Assembly (NCBI RefSeq): GCF_029625905.1
Contig: NZ_JARTLM010000004.1
Span: 151,713 to 215,712, forward strand
Reading direction: 5' to 3'
DNA length: 64,000 nt
DNA from: Hydrogenovibrio sp. 3SP14C1
GTDB taxonomy: Bacteria; Pseudomonadota; Gammaproteobacteria; Thiomicrospirales; Thiomicrospiraceae
Shown here: positions 8,730-16,765 of the stretch, in pieces
Position numbering within the stretch: position 1 is the stretch's first letter
Layout of the letters: every line of letters begins with the position of its first letter
Made by a program: the position numbers and the translations under genes
The notes under the pieces: generated by a model
Seen by the model: the letters and a program-made list of their open reading frames with translations, nothing else
Database searches by the model: none
Told to the model about the DNA's origin: nothing

Positions 8730-9224
8730 TCACATCATTTCCAAATCCATTTTCACTTCATCCAAACCGGCCGCGGCGCATTTTTCATCCACCATCCCGT
8801 CTGGCGCGCCACTGACACCAATGGCACCATAAAGCTTACCGCCAGCTTGAATCGGAACGGAACCGGCCATAAAGGCTAACCCTTCTCCTATTGTTTGCAG
8901 TGGGCTTTGCGAGCGACCTTTAAGCTGAGAGCCTTTCGCATTGAACATCACGGCCGTATAGGCTTTCTTTTGACTGATGTTCCAAGACACTGGCGGCGCC
9001 ATTGTATCTCTTAATTGTGCTTGAGGAATGCCATTACGGTCGACCACGGTGACACTGATTGGAATCCCTTCTTTACGACAGGCTTCAATTGAAGCGACCG
9101 CAATTCGGTTAGCGACATCCATGGTAATACGACTGACATTCACCGCCATATCCTCTGCTTGTACTGGAGCGGCTACCGTTGCCCCCATTAATGCAGCCAA
9201 TGCAATTTGCTTTATCTTATTCAT
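8730..9224 (-). CDS. Exported HbpS/GlcG-family protein
   Basis: About 164 residues: a Sec signal peptide (ALAALMGATVAAPVQA, cleavage before EDM) followed by the single-domain HbpS/GlcG fold (PF03928-type), recognisable from ITMDVANRIAVASIEACRKEG, VTVVDRNGIPQAQLRD and the C-terminal GAIGVSGAPDGMVDEKCAAAGL. HbpS in Streptomyces binds haem extracellularly; GlcG relatives occur with glycolate oxidation and other operons, so the ligand here is unknown. Start ATG 9224 is preferred because the ATG at 9233 has AAAAGG directly abutting it. It is monocistronic with its own terminator. Confidence 0.75.
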   Translation of the reverse strand: MNKIKQIALAALMGATVAAPVQAEDMAVNVSRITMDVANRIAVASIEACRKEGIPISVTVVDRNGIPQAQLRDTMAPPVSWNISQKKAYTAVMFNAKGSQLKGRSQSPLQTIGEGLAFMAGSVPIQAGGKLYGAIGVSGAPDGMVDEKCAAAGLDEVKMDLEMM

Positions 9225-9371
9225 ACTCACCATCCTTTTACATAACTTAATAACAAGGGTTAAACTGTTTTGCTACCCGGTTGATCTCAATCTTCGTGCT
9301 TGATTAAAACCATCCGTCTATGTTAATTGCTGTACGATTCAAGTTTATTTAACTTTAAATCCAGTGACGAA

Positions 9372-9407
9372 TCAATCTCTAAAAAATCGTTAAAAAATAG
9401 AGATTGA
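9372..9407. other. Long-loop inverted repeat
   Basis: TCAATCTCTA and TAGAGATTGA form a perfect 10-base inverted repeat around a 16-base A-rich loop. It could be an operator pair or a weak hairpin. It has no T-run, so it is not a standard terminator. Confidence 0.35.
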
Positions 9408-9562
9408 ATTCAACACCCAACAGCCTTTGATTACCCCATCAAGGGTAAAACCTTTTCCATTTTTAATTGTGAAAAGAATATGAAAACAATGATTCTCTTT
9501 TATTTTTATCGACTTTTTAAAACAAACTGGGTTGGGGTTTTACGTTCATTCAGTGGATTCGG

Positions 9563-9568
9563 TATAAT
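9563..9568 (+). promoter_or_regulatory. Candidate -10 box for the mevalonate gene cluster
   Basis: A perfect TATAAT lies 26 bases before the kinase ATG at 9595. The -35 is weak (TTACGT at 9540-9545 with 17-base spacing). The transcript would begin near 9575. Confidence 0.45.
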
Positions 9569-9594
9569 CATACAAACAGCTTAAAGAAATGCCT

Positions 9595-10638
9595 ATGAAA
9601 ACGCTTTGTCACACGCCTGCAAAATTAATTCTGACCGGAGAGCATGCCGTCTTGTTTGGCGCGCCAGCATTGAGCATGGCTATTGACCTACCGACCCAGT
9701 GTCACATGACATTCACGCCGCACACCTCTCCGCAAGACCAGACCTGTTTAGAGATTGAGCTCAGCGATTTCAATCAAAAATTAAAGTACCCTCTCTCCGC
9801 CTGGCAAGAACGAGTCATTCAAATTGAAACGCGATATGCACTCTATGAAAAACATGCTTTATCCATTCAGTCAGTTTTACAACAGCCGGTTGATTTAATC
9901 TTATTAACCCTGCAACAGTTTCATAACACCTATCGTTTAAGACCAGGACATTGGCAGATTAAAATCCAATCTCACCCTCTCTCTGGGAAAGGACTCGGAA
10001 GCTCCGCATCCGTCATCATCAGTATTTTGCAAAGCTTATTCTTTCAGCATGAACTTCCCCTGACGGAAGTTGAATTACTTAGCATGGCTCAACAAGTTGA
10101 GTCTCACCAACATGGCTCTTCCAGCGGGCTAGACCCCACAACCGTTCTAAAAGGTGGCTTGTTGCGTTATCAACAAGGCAGCCCACTGCAACAACTGCAG
10201 TCTCAGAACTTTCATGGCTGGATTATTGATACAGGTGCGCCTGAAAGCACAACTGGCCAAGCGGTCAATCAGGTTCACCGAGCGTTTAATCATCAACACG
10301 CTATTTGGATAGAATTCAAAAAGGTTGCTCATTTGATTGAGCAAGCTTGGCAAACGTCTGATGCCGAACAGTTAAGAGATGCCATCAAACACAACCAGCA
10401 GCTTTTGGAAACGATCGGCGTGGTGCCACCCACCGTGCAACGATTCATTCACACCTTGAATCAATCTTCTGAAAGTGCAGCTAAACTCTGTGGCGCAGGA
10501 AGTGTCTCCGGGGAAAAGGCAGGCATCGTGTTGTGCATTTCACAACACCCCCCCGAAACCCTTTGCCAAGAATATGGCTATGAGTATTACCCCCTTAAAT
10601 TCAGCGAAAAAGGAAGTCAATGTGAAATGGACCTCTAG
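9595..10638 (+). CDS. mvaK1: Mevalonate kinase (GHMP family)
   Basis: A 347-residue GHMP kinase that should phosphorylate mevalonate to 5-phosphomevalonate. Visible motifs are PAKLILTGEHAVLFGAPALS at the N-terminus (the mevalonate kinase GEHAVxxG signature), GKGLGSSAS around residues 131-139 (phosphate-binding loop), HGSSSGLD around 173-180 with the expected catalytic Asp, and a C-terminal Gly/Ala-rich motif AAKLCGAGSVSGE. The ATG at 9595 is preferred to 9589 because AAAGA stands 7 bases ahead of it. It is the first gene of the isoprenoid cluster; its last 17 bases overlap the next gene. Assignment over phosphomevalonate kinase rests on the GEHAV and HGxxSGLD motifs. Confidence 0.8.
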   Translation: MKTLCHTPAKLILTGEHAVLFGAPALSMAIDLPTQCHMTFTPHTSPQDQTCLEIELSDFNQKLKYPLSAWQERVIQIETRYALYEKHALSIQSVLQQPVDLILLTLQQFHNTYRLRPGHWQIKIQSHPLSGKGLGSSASVIISILQSLFFQHELPLTEVELLSMAQQVESHQHGSSSGLDPTTVLKGGLLRYQQGSPLQQLQSQNFHGWIIDTGAPESTTGQAVNQVHRAFNHQHAIWIEFKKVAHLIEQAWQTSDAEQLRDAIKHNQQLLETIGVVPPTVQRFIHTLNQSSESAAKLCGAGSVSGEKAGIVLCISQHPPETLCQEYGYEYYPLKFSEKGSQCEMDL

Positions 10639-11548
10639 CGCGCCAGCCAATTTAATGCTAATGGGAGAGCACAGCGTGGTGTATGGACACAAAGCCATCG
10701 CATGCTCTCTTAACCATCGTATTTCAATCGATTGGTCAACGCGAGACGATAATCAAATCCGTATTTATTCAACGTTAGGAAATCATTGCACAGACACTGA
10801 GACATTGGCGGAGCACCCGAGTTTAAAATGGGTTATGGCCTGCTTACAGCATTATCAACCCCAGTTAACAAGCGGCCTCAACATTCAAATTGAAAGCGAT
10901 TTTAGCTCAACGGTTGGGTTAGGCAGTTCAGCTGCAGTGCTTGCCGCCACTCTCGGAGGCCTGAATCACTTTACCCAGCAAAATGCATCACTGGAAACGC
11001 TATTTGATATCGGGCTTAACCTCATTCATAGCATCCAAGGTCGCGGGTCGGGCACAGACTTAGCCGCTAGCTTACATGGCGGGATTATTCTATTTGACCC
11101 TCAAAACCAATCAATCCAAAAGCTGACATCTGATTTTCCGATTTCATTAGTGTATTGTGGCTACAAAACCCCAACCGCAAAAGTGCTTGAAAAGGTCGCG
11201 ACCGACTGGCAGGATCAACCAGCATTATTACAGCACCTTTATCAAATGATGGGGCAAACCACCGAAGCCGCCTACCAAAGTTTGAGACATTATGATATCA
11301 ATGCGTTTTATCGACTTGCCAATACATATCAAGGGCTAATGGATGCACTAGGCGTCAATGATGCCACCTTATCTCATCTAGTCTATCAACTTCGCCATGA
11401 TCGAGAAATCCATGCCAGTAAAATTTCCGGTTCCGGACTTGGTGACTGTGTCATCGGTTTTGGCATCATGCAACCTCAAACGTTACCCAATTATGAAAGA
11501 ATTATAGTTCACATCTCAACACACGGTTTAAATGTAACGCCTAATTGA
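10622..11548 (+). CDS. mvaK2: Phosphomevalonate kinase-like GHMP kinase
   Basis: A 308-residue GHMP kinase beginning at GTG 10622, chosen because AGGAAG lies 5 bases upstream. Motifs are APANLMLMGEHSVVYG at the N-terminus, TVGLGSSAAVLAA near residue 100, and QGRGSGTDLAASLHGG near 140, in which the GSGTD pattern resembles phosphomevalonate kinases (GSGFD) more than mevalonate kinases. The C-terminus has KISGSGLGDCVIGF, the third GHMP motif. Given the neighbouring kinase and decarboxylase, the likely role is 5-phosphomevalonate to 5-diphosphomevalonate. It is shorter than many phosphomevalonate kinases, so the split of functions between the two kinases should be tested. Confidence 0.7.
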   Translation: MKWTSSAPANLMLMGEHSVVYGHKAIACSLNHRISIDWSTRDDNQIRIYSTLGNHCTDTETLAEHPSLKWVMACLQHYQPQLTSGLNIQIESDFSSTVGLGSSAAVLAATLGGLNHFTQQNASLETLFDIGLNLIHSIQGRGSGTDLAASLHGGIILFDPQNQSIQKLTSDFPISLVYCGYKTPTAKVLEKVATDWQDQPALLQHLYQMMGQTTEAAYQSLRHYDINAFYRLANTYQGLMDALGVNDATLSHLVYQLRHDREIHASKISGSGLGDCVIGFGIMQPQTLPNYERIIVHISTHGLNVTPN

Positions 11549-11567
11549 TCCCCAAAAGAGCCTCTTT

Positions 11568-12566
11568 ATGAAAAATACACAACGCCATTTTGTTGACCAA
11601 ATCATTCCTCACCGAACCCCTAAACAAAAAGGAATTGGGCAAGCGCCTGTCAATATTGCTCTCAGTAAGTACTGGGGAAAACGAAATGTGGATTTAAACC
11701 TACCCACTAACAGTAGCTTATCCGTCAGCCTTCCTGGGTTGGGGACGGAAACACACCTTGAATGGATGGAAAATCAATCGGATGAAATTTACTTAAATAA
11801 AACACTCTTAAAATCAGACAATGCTTTTGCCCAAAGAACCAGCTTGTTTTTAGATTTATTCCGACCGAACACGCAAGGCGGCTTTGTTGTCAACACCATC
11901 AATAGCGTACCAACGGCAGCTGGGCTAGCATCTTCTGCATCTGGCTATGCTGCTTTAGCGCTTGCCCTGAATGACTGCTTTCAATGGGATTTGCCTTTAA
12001 AACGCCTTTCTTTATTGGCTCGACTTGGAAGTGGCAGTGCCAGCCGATCTTTATATAATGGATTTGCCTTGTGGCATAAAGGGCAATTAGATAATGGAAT
12101 GGACAGTTACGCCGAAAAAATTGACCAGGCCTGGCCAGAATTATGTATTGGATTACTGGAAATTGATGTTTCAGAAAAACCCATCAGCTCGACCCAGGGG
12201 ATGCAAAATACAGTAAATCATTGTGAATTGTATGCCGCTTGGCCTGATAAAGCCGAAGCAGATTTACAGAAAATTCACCAAGCTATTGAACGTAAAGATT
12301 TTCAACAGCTTGGACAAACATCAGAAAACAATGCGCTTGCCATGCATGCCACCATGATCGCAACCTGGCCTCCAATTCTATATTGGCAACCTGAGTCGGT
12401 GGCAGCAATGCATCAAATATGGCAACTTCGTAGCGAAGGATGTGAGGTGTATTTCACAATGGATGCAGGGCCGAATTTGAAACTGCTTTTCTTACGACAA
12501 GACACACAGACTATTCAAGATCACTTTCCATCGGTTAAAGTGATTCACCCCTTTTCTGACGAGTGA
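11568..12566 (+). CDS. mvaD: Diphosphomevalonate decarboxylase
   Basis: A 332-residue GHMP-fold decarboxylase that makes isopentenyl diphosphate from mevalonate diphosphate with ATP. Diagnostic motifs are NIALSKYWGKRN (residues 27-38), LPTNSSLSVSL, TAAGLASSASGYAALALA (about 117-134) and ARLGSGSASRSLYNGF (about 148-163); the last contains the catalytic Ser/Arg region. It completes the lower mevalonate pathway cluster on one transcript. HMG-CoA reductase/synthase and IPP isomerase are not in the window. A CCAGGCCTGG palindrome at 12125-12134 lies in the gene. Confidence 0.93.
   Translation: MKNTQRHFVDQIIPHRTPKQKGIGQAPVNIALSKYWGKRNVDLNLPTNSSLSVSLPGLGTETHLEWMENQSDEIYLNKTLLKSDNAFAQRTSLFLDLFRPNTQGGFVVNTINSVPTAAGLASSASGYAALALALNDCFQWDLPLKRLSLLARLGSGSASRSLYNGFALWHKGQLDNGMDSYAEKIDQAWPELCIGLLEIDVSEKPISSTQGMQNTVNHCELYAAWPDKAEADLQKIHQAIERKDFQQLGQTSENNALAMHATMIATWPPILYWQPESVAAMHQIWQLRSEGCEVYFTMDAGPNLKLLFLRQDTQTIQDHFPSVKVIHPFSDE
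12125..12134. repeat. CCAGGCCTGG palindrome, copy 3
   Basis: Within mvaD, encoding part of Ile-Asp-Gln-Ala-Trp; the left flank is A-rich (AAAAATTGA). Confidence 0.85.
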
Positions 12567-12719
12567 AAAATAAAAGGGCTAAACTGAATTAAAAATAACG
12601 ATGCTTGTAACCAAGGATAGAATGAACAGGCTTAATCAAAAACCTGGTTCATACTTTGGCGTCAATCAGTCAAAAGCATTAAAAACCCCTTTCACCTCAA
12701 AACCACAAAGGCTTATGCG

Positions 12720-13172
12720 TTATTTGACAACCGACAGATGTGAGCGTTTTTTTGGCTTATCGGTTTTAGCGCTTTCAGAATCGCTTTCAGGTGTAGAGGA
12801 CTCAGTCGAATCGACTGCTGATAAAGAAGGTTTGTCTTCCATTGAACTGGTTTCTTCTGGATACGGTTCCGGCGGAAAAGGCATACCTTGCCCATTTTCA
12901 CGGGCAAAAATAGCCAACACAGCTTCAGGCGGAAATCCAATTTCTCTTTCAATTCCTTGAAAACGCGCTTTAAAAAAGAACCAGTCGTTTGCCAACTGCA
13001 ACTCTCTGACCGCATCAGGATGCACATTTAACACAATCACACCATCTTGAGCAAATTCCATAGGAACTTGAATCCCAGGATAGTTGGCATCCACTTGCAA
13101 ATGTGGTGTCCATTCATTATCCACAATCCAATCAAATAGCGCTCTGATCATATAAGGGCGATTCGAGATCAT
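12720..13172 (-). CDS. sspB: ClpXP adaptor SspB
   Basis: A 150-residue protein. The N-terminal substrate-binding domain has the family pattern RPYMIRALFDWIVDNEWTPH, then GVIVLNVHPDAVRELQL, FFFKARFQG and PPEAVLAIFARENGQGM. SspB binds ssrA-tagged peptides and delivers them to ClpXP. After an acidic Ser/Glu/Asp-rich linker, the C-terminal tail KKRSHLSVVK matches the ClpX-binding tail of SspB proteins. It lies 52 bases downstream of sspA, the usual gammaproteobacterial order. Confidence 0.93.
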   Translation of the reverse strand: MISNRPYMIRALFDWIVDNEWTPHLQVDANYPGIQVPMEFAQDGVIVLNVHPDAVRELQLANDWFFFKARFQGIEREIGFPPEAVLAIFARENGQGMPFPPEPYPEETSSMEDKPSLSAVDSTESSTPESDSESAKTDKPKKRSHLSVVK

Positions 13173-13224
13173 ATTACGTCCGTTACTCCAGTACCATTTA
13201 TTGTATTAATAAAACAATTTAGAA

Positions 13225-13866
13225 TTAGATGACTTCTCGCATATCAAGTTCATCATCAGACAAACTTTCAGCAAACACTTCTCGTGATAAAACCTTATCT
13301 GAATAATCTTTAACCGCTTTAGCTGATTTAGGTAATTCAATTCCCAAATAAGGTAAACGCCACATCAATACCGCCAAACTCACGTCAACCAAAGAATATT
13401 CTTCATTCATAAAGAAAGGTTGATGCTCAAAAACAGGAATCATTTGAATCAAACGTTCTTGCAAATCACGACGGGCTGTTTTGACTGCTTTTTCGTCATC
13501 ACTCTGTGTAATAGTATCCACCAAAGCATACCATTCTTGTTCAATTTGACGAAGCATCTGGCGCGAACGTGCTTTCGAGATAGGGTCAACCGATAATAAA
13601 GGCGGGTGCGGAAAACGCTCATCTAAATATTCAACAATCACTTGAGGATCGTAAAGTACCAAATCACGGTCCACCAGTGTTGGTAAGGTACCATAAGGGT
13701 TCAGTTCCAGTAAATCTTCTGGCATGCCTTCCGAGGTATCAACTTCAATAATTTCCAGAGGAATGTCTTTTTCTTGTGCCATCAATCTCACTCGATGCGA
13801 ACTTGGGCTTTTTGAATCTGAAAATAAGGTCATCACGGATCTTTGCGTAATAGGCAAATCTGACAT
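13225..13866 (-). CDS. sspA: Stringent starvation protein A (GST-fold)
   Basis: A 213-residue glutathione-transferase-fold protein without obvious enzymatic signature: thioredoxin-like domain (about residues 10-85, with NPYGTLPTLVDRDLVLYDPQVIVEYLDERFP) and a helical C-terminal domain. SspA associates with RNA polymerase and supports stationary-phase and acid-stress transcription. The start has a good GGAGAA ribosome binding site. The pair sspA-sspB is typical of gammaproteobacteria. A perfect -10 box is found about 155 bases upstream. Confidence 0.93.
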   Translation of the reverse strand: MSDLPITQRSVMTLFSDSKSPSSHRVRLMAQEKDIPLEIIEVDTSEGMPEDLLELNPYGTLPTLVDRDLVLYDPQVIVEYLDERFPHPPLLSVDPISKARSRQMLRQIEQEWYALVDTITQSDDEKAVKTARRDLQERLIQMIPVFEHQPFFMNEEYSLVDVSLAVLMWRLPYLGIELPKSAKAVKDYSDKVLSREVFAESLSDDELDMREVI

Positions 13867-14022
13867 GGAGTTCTCCTGGAGGTCGTTAAGTCATCAAAAC
13901 TGTTGTTATTGGGTTAATCAAGTTTTACGATAATCATGGCGCATAAAAACTTTATAGCAAACAACCCAGCAAAGTTTTTCACGCCAACCCTGGTTAATTT
14001 AAAAACAAGGGGTTACTAAATT

Positions 14023-14028
14023 ATTATA
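14023..14028 (-). promoter_or_regulatory. Candidate -10 box for sspA
   Basis: On the minus strand this reads TATAAT, about 157 bases before the sspA ATG. The -35 is poor (TATTGA at 17-base spacing), so the site is tentative; a long leader would follow. Confidence 0.35.
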
Positions 14029-14060
14029 CACGCCATGTCAAGCCCTCAATAACCCTGAAG

Positions 14061-15035
14061 CTAGGCATTACCTAACCCAAAAGGGATCACCGACTCAATG
14101 TTTTTATGTTTGGCGGCCAACATAAACAAACGATCAACCCCTAATGCCACTCCGGAGCATTCCGGCAGTCCTTTTTCTTTTAAGGCATCCAACAAATAAT
14201 TGTCTACAGGAACGGGTTCAGCGCCATGCGCTATCCGATCCGACAAACTGGCTTCAAACCGATCACGATAACCATCTGAATCTTGAAGTTCTTGATATCC
14301 ATTTGCCAATTCCATGCCCTCGACAAAGACTTCAAAACGTAATGCGACCTGTGGGTTTTCTTTTGAAATCTCGGCCAAGGCTGCGTCTCGTGCTGGATAA
14401 TGAAACAAATACGTGATGGCATTCTGACCTAATAAAGGTTCTATAACTTCCGTTAAAATAAGTTGTTCCCAAAGAACCTTGTCATCCTTATCAACCCCAA
14501 TCACTTCTGGGATTTGATGACGGGCAAGGCATTGTCGACATTCTTCAGCGGTCGCGACGTGAATAGATGACACCCCGGCGTACTGCCGAAAGGCTTGTTC
14601 ATAACTCAACATTTGCGTTGGTTTTGGCCCGATAACGAGTTGAATTAAAGTCGCCGTTTCAGCCATTATTTCTGTTAAATCAAACCCTAAACGATACCAT
14701 TCCAACAACGTGAATTCGACTTGGTGTCGAGCGCTCAAATCACCATCTCGGAACACTTTACCTAAGTAAAAGATATCGCCACTGCCAGCACACAATAGAC
14801 GTTTCATAGGGTATTCAGGAGAGGTATGTAAAAAGTAAGGTTGTTTGTCTTTGATGCCTGGAACTTGCACCGAGGTTTTGAGCGAACGCAGATGAAGATC
14901 GGGCGTCGCCGCACTCGACAGAATAGGGGTATCCACCTCCATCACCGAGCGAGCATAAAAAAACGCCCGCAGGTCTTTTAACCACTGCGAGCGCTTTTTT
15001 AATTGTTCTATGGATGCGGTTGGCTGCCAAGTCAT
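14061..15035 (-). CDS. epmA: EF-P (R)-beta-lysine ligase EpmA
   Basis: A 324-residue class II lysyl-tRNA-synthetase paralog lacking the anticodon-binding domain. Class II motifs are visible: motif 1 region VMEVDTPILS, motif 2 in FRDGDLSARHQVEFTLLEWYR, and motif 3 in SGVALGVDRLFMLA. EpmA activates (R)-beta-lysine and ligates it to Lys34 of EF-P, which helps ribosomes move through polyproline stretches. It lies 17 bases downstream of efp on the same strand, and the epmB gene diverges from the other side, so the whole pathway apart from the hydroxylase EpmC is clustered here. Confidence 0.94.
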   Translation of the reverse strand: MTWQPTASIEQLKKRSQWLKDLRAFFYARSVMEVDTPILSSAATPDLHLRSLKTSVQVPGIKDKQPYFLHTSPEYPMKRLLCAGSGDIFYLGKVFRDGDLSARHQVEFTLLEWYRLGFDLTEIMAETATLIQLVIGPKPTQMLSYEQAFRQYAGVSSIHVATAEECRQCLARHQIPEVIGVDKDDKVLWEQLILTEVIEPLLGQNAITYLFHYPARDAALAEISKENPQVALRFEVFVEGMELANGYQELQDSDGYRDRFEASLSDRIAHGAEPVPVDNYLLDALKEKGLPECSGVALGVDRLFMLAAKHKNIESVIPFGLGNA

Positions 15036-15052
15036 GTTAACAACAAGCCAAC

Positions 15053-15619
15053 TTACTTAGCACGTGAAACGTATTCCCCAGTCTGGGTATTACAAATCAC
15101 TTTCTCACCAATTTGAATAAATAAAGGCACTTGAACGACGGCACCAGTCGATAAGGTCGCTGGTTTACCACCGGTTCCAGCGGTATCCCCTTTTAGACCT
15201 GGGTCGGTTTCAGTCACTTCCAGTATCACTTGTTTTGGCGGTAAAACTGAAATAGGGTCACCGTTCCAAAGTGTTACTGTGCAGATATCCTGTTCGATCA
15301 ACCATTTTTGCACATCAGCAACTGCCGCTTCTCCAGCCTGATATTGTTCAAAAGTTGCTGGATCCATAAAGTGCCAAAAGTCACCGTCGCTATATAAATA
15401 TTGTAACTCGGTATCCATGACATCAGCCGCTTCTACTTTTTCACCTGATTTGAATGTGTTTTCCAAAACGCGCCCAGTGATTAAGTTACGAAACTTAACT
15501 CGGTTAAATGCTTGGCCTTTCCCCGGTTGTACGAGTTGATTATCAACAATGGTACAAGGTTGCCCATCCATTAAAAATTTCAAACCGTTTTTAAATTCAC
15601 TTGTGCTGACTGTTGCCAT
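15053..15619 (-). CDS. efp: Translation elongation factor P
   Basis: A 188-residue, three-domain EF-P. The modified loop reads [17 protein letters not shown], placing the target lysine at residue 34, the position modified by EpmA/EpmB in Escherichia coli. Domain III ends in [21 protein letters not shown] binds between the P and E sites of the ribosome and relieves stalling at consecutive prolines. Adjacent to its ligase epmA. Confidence 0.96.
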   Translation of the reverse strand: MATVSTSEFKNGLKFLMDGQPCTIVDNQLVQPGKGQAFNRVKFRNLITGRVLENTFKSGEKVEAADVMDTELQYLYSDGDFWHFMDPATFEQYQAGEAAVADVQKWLIEQDICTVTLWNGDPISVLPPKQVILEVTETDPGLKGDTAGTGGKPATLSTGAVVQVPLFIQIGEKVICNTQTGEYVSRAK

Positions 15620-15793
15620 AAATTCTGCCCTTACGATTCACGCTTGAAATTAAGCGCCTCACCTTTTAAAAATTCTTTTCAAATGTGTTTCATGTAAAAT
15701 AAGCCGCATATTTTAACGCAACTCGGTCGCCTAAGGTAGTTTCTTGTTAAACAAAGCAAAACTCAAGGCTGGACGTCTATGAAGTGAGGCAAA

Positions 15794-16765
15794 ATGATCC
15801 AATCGATAGAACAACTGTGTGACTTAGTTGAGCTCTCGCCTGATGATTTGCCCATCGCTTTTGATACTGATTTTCCTTTTAAAGTGCCAAAACACTTTGC
15901 AAACCAAATCGAAAAAGGTAACCCAAACGATCCCTTGTTAAAACAAATTTTGCCAGGCCTGGCGGAAAATGAAATATACCCCGGATTTTCTCCTGACCCG
16001 GTGGGCGATTTAGCCGCCAACCCACACCCCAGTTTAATTCACAAGTATCACGGACGCGCACTGTTGATTGCCAGCCCTCGCTGCGATATCCATTGTCGTT
16101 ACTGCTTTCGTCGGCACTTTCCTTATGAACAAGCCAAACAACAACACTGGCAAGCCGCTTTGGAAAGTATTGCGCAAGACCCTTCAATTAAAGAAGTCAT
16201 TCTAAGTGGTGGCGATCCGATGAGCTTATCGGAAAACGCTCTGATTGCGTTAATTAATGACATTGAAGCCATCCCTCACGTTGATACTTTACGAATTCAC
16301 AGCCGCACCCCCATTGTCGCACCGCACAAAGCAAATCGCCCGCAGCTTTTAAAAACACTGCAGCAATCACGCTTACAAAAAGTATTGGTGGTGCACTGTA
16401 ATCATGCCAATGAACTTACATCAGAGTCCGCCGAGTTGATGCAGCAATTTCGTCAATCCGACGTTTTGTTATTAAACCAAACCGTCCTTCTCAAGGATAT
16501 TAATGACTCTGCAAATGCATTGATTGCTTTGAGCAAAAAATTATTCTCGCAAGGCATTTTGCCTTATTATTGTCATTTATTGGATAAGGTTTCTGGCGCA
16601 GGCCATTTTGAAATCAAAAATGCTCAGGCCTGGGCAATATTTGAACAAATGCGCCAGACACTGCCCGGATACCTGGTACCACGTTTCGTCGAAGAAATTG
16701 CAGGCGAACCTTATAAAACCCTTTTAACAGACCCTAGCAGCCAAGGCATAAAGCCAACAACATGA
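15794..16765 (+). CDS. epmB: EF-P (S)-to-(R)-beta-lysine 2,3-aminomutase EpmB
   Basis: A 323-residue radical SAM enzyme of the lysine-2,3-aminomutase family. The cluster-binding motif CDIHCRYC lies at residues 97-104, followed by FRRHFPYE as in EpmB, and GGDPMSLSE as the SAM-binding glycine motif. It makes (R)-beta-lysine for EF-P. It is transcribed away from efp/epmA, so the intergenic region 15620-15793 must carry both promoters. A CCAGGCCTGG copy sits at 15953-15962 and a nine-base copy at 16625-16633; the start ATG is preceded by GTGAGG. Confidence 0.93.
   Translation: MIQSIEQLCDLVELSPDDLPIAFDTDFPFKVPKHFANQIEKGNPNDPLLKQILPGLAENEIYPGFSPDPVGDLAANPHPSLIHKYHGRALLIASPRCDIHCRYCFRRHFPYEQAKQQHWQAALESIAQDPSIKEVILSGGDPMSLSENALIALINDIEAIPHVDTLRIHSRTPIVAPHKANRPQLLKTLQQSRLQKVLVVHCNHANELTSESAELMQQFRQSDVLLLNQTVLLKDINDSANALIALSKKLFSQGILPYYCHLLDKVSGAGHFEIKNAQAWAIFEQMRQTLPGYLVPRFVEEIAGEPYKTLLTDPSSQGIKPTT
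15953..15962. repeat. CCAGGCCTGG palindrome, copy 4
   Basis: Within epmB, flanked by AAATTTTG on the left and CGGAAAAT on the right; it encodes Pro-Gly-Leu rather than the usual Gln-Ala-Trp because the reading frame differs. Confidence 0.85.
16625..16633. repeat. Nine-base variant CAGGCCTGG
   Basis: Within epmB, context AAAATGCT-CAGGCCTGG-GCAATATTT, encoding Asn-Ala-Gln-Ala-Trp-Ala-Ile-Phe. It differs from the full core at the first base. Confidence 0.75.

Larger units (their letters stand above)
9240..9588. other. Divergent intergenic region before the mevalonate kinase gene
   Basis: About 350 bases without a credible gene, between two divergent genes. It contains an imperfect FNR-like dyad (TTGAT-N4-ATCTT at 9281-9294), a 10-base inverted repeat (9372-9407) and a TATAAT box (9563-9568) just before the kinase gene. 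Confidence 0.6.

Noticed and set aside
9281-9294. FNR-like site TTGAT-CTCA-ATCTT upstream of the HbpS-like gene
   Set aside because: The right half has two mismatches (ATCTT rather than ATCAA), so I do not claim it as a site.
12601-12960. 119-codon plus-strand frame
   Set aside because: It overlaps sspB, whose SspB domain and ClpX-binding tail are clear, and it has no recognisable features.
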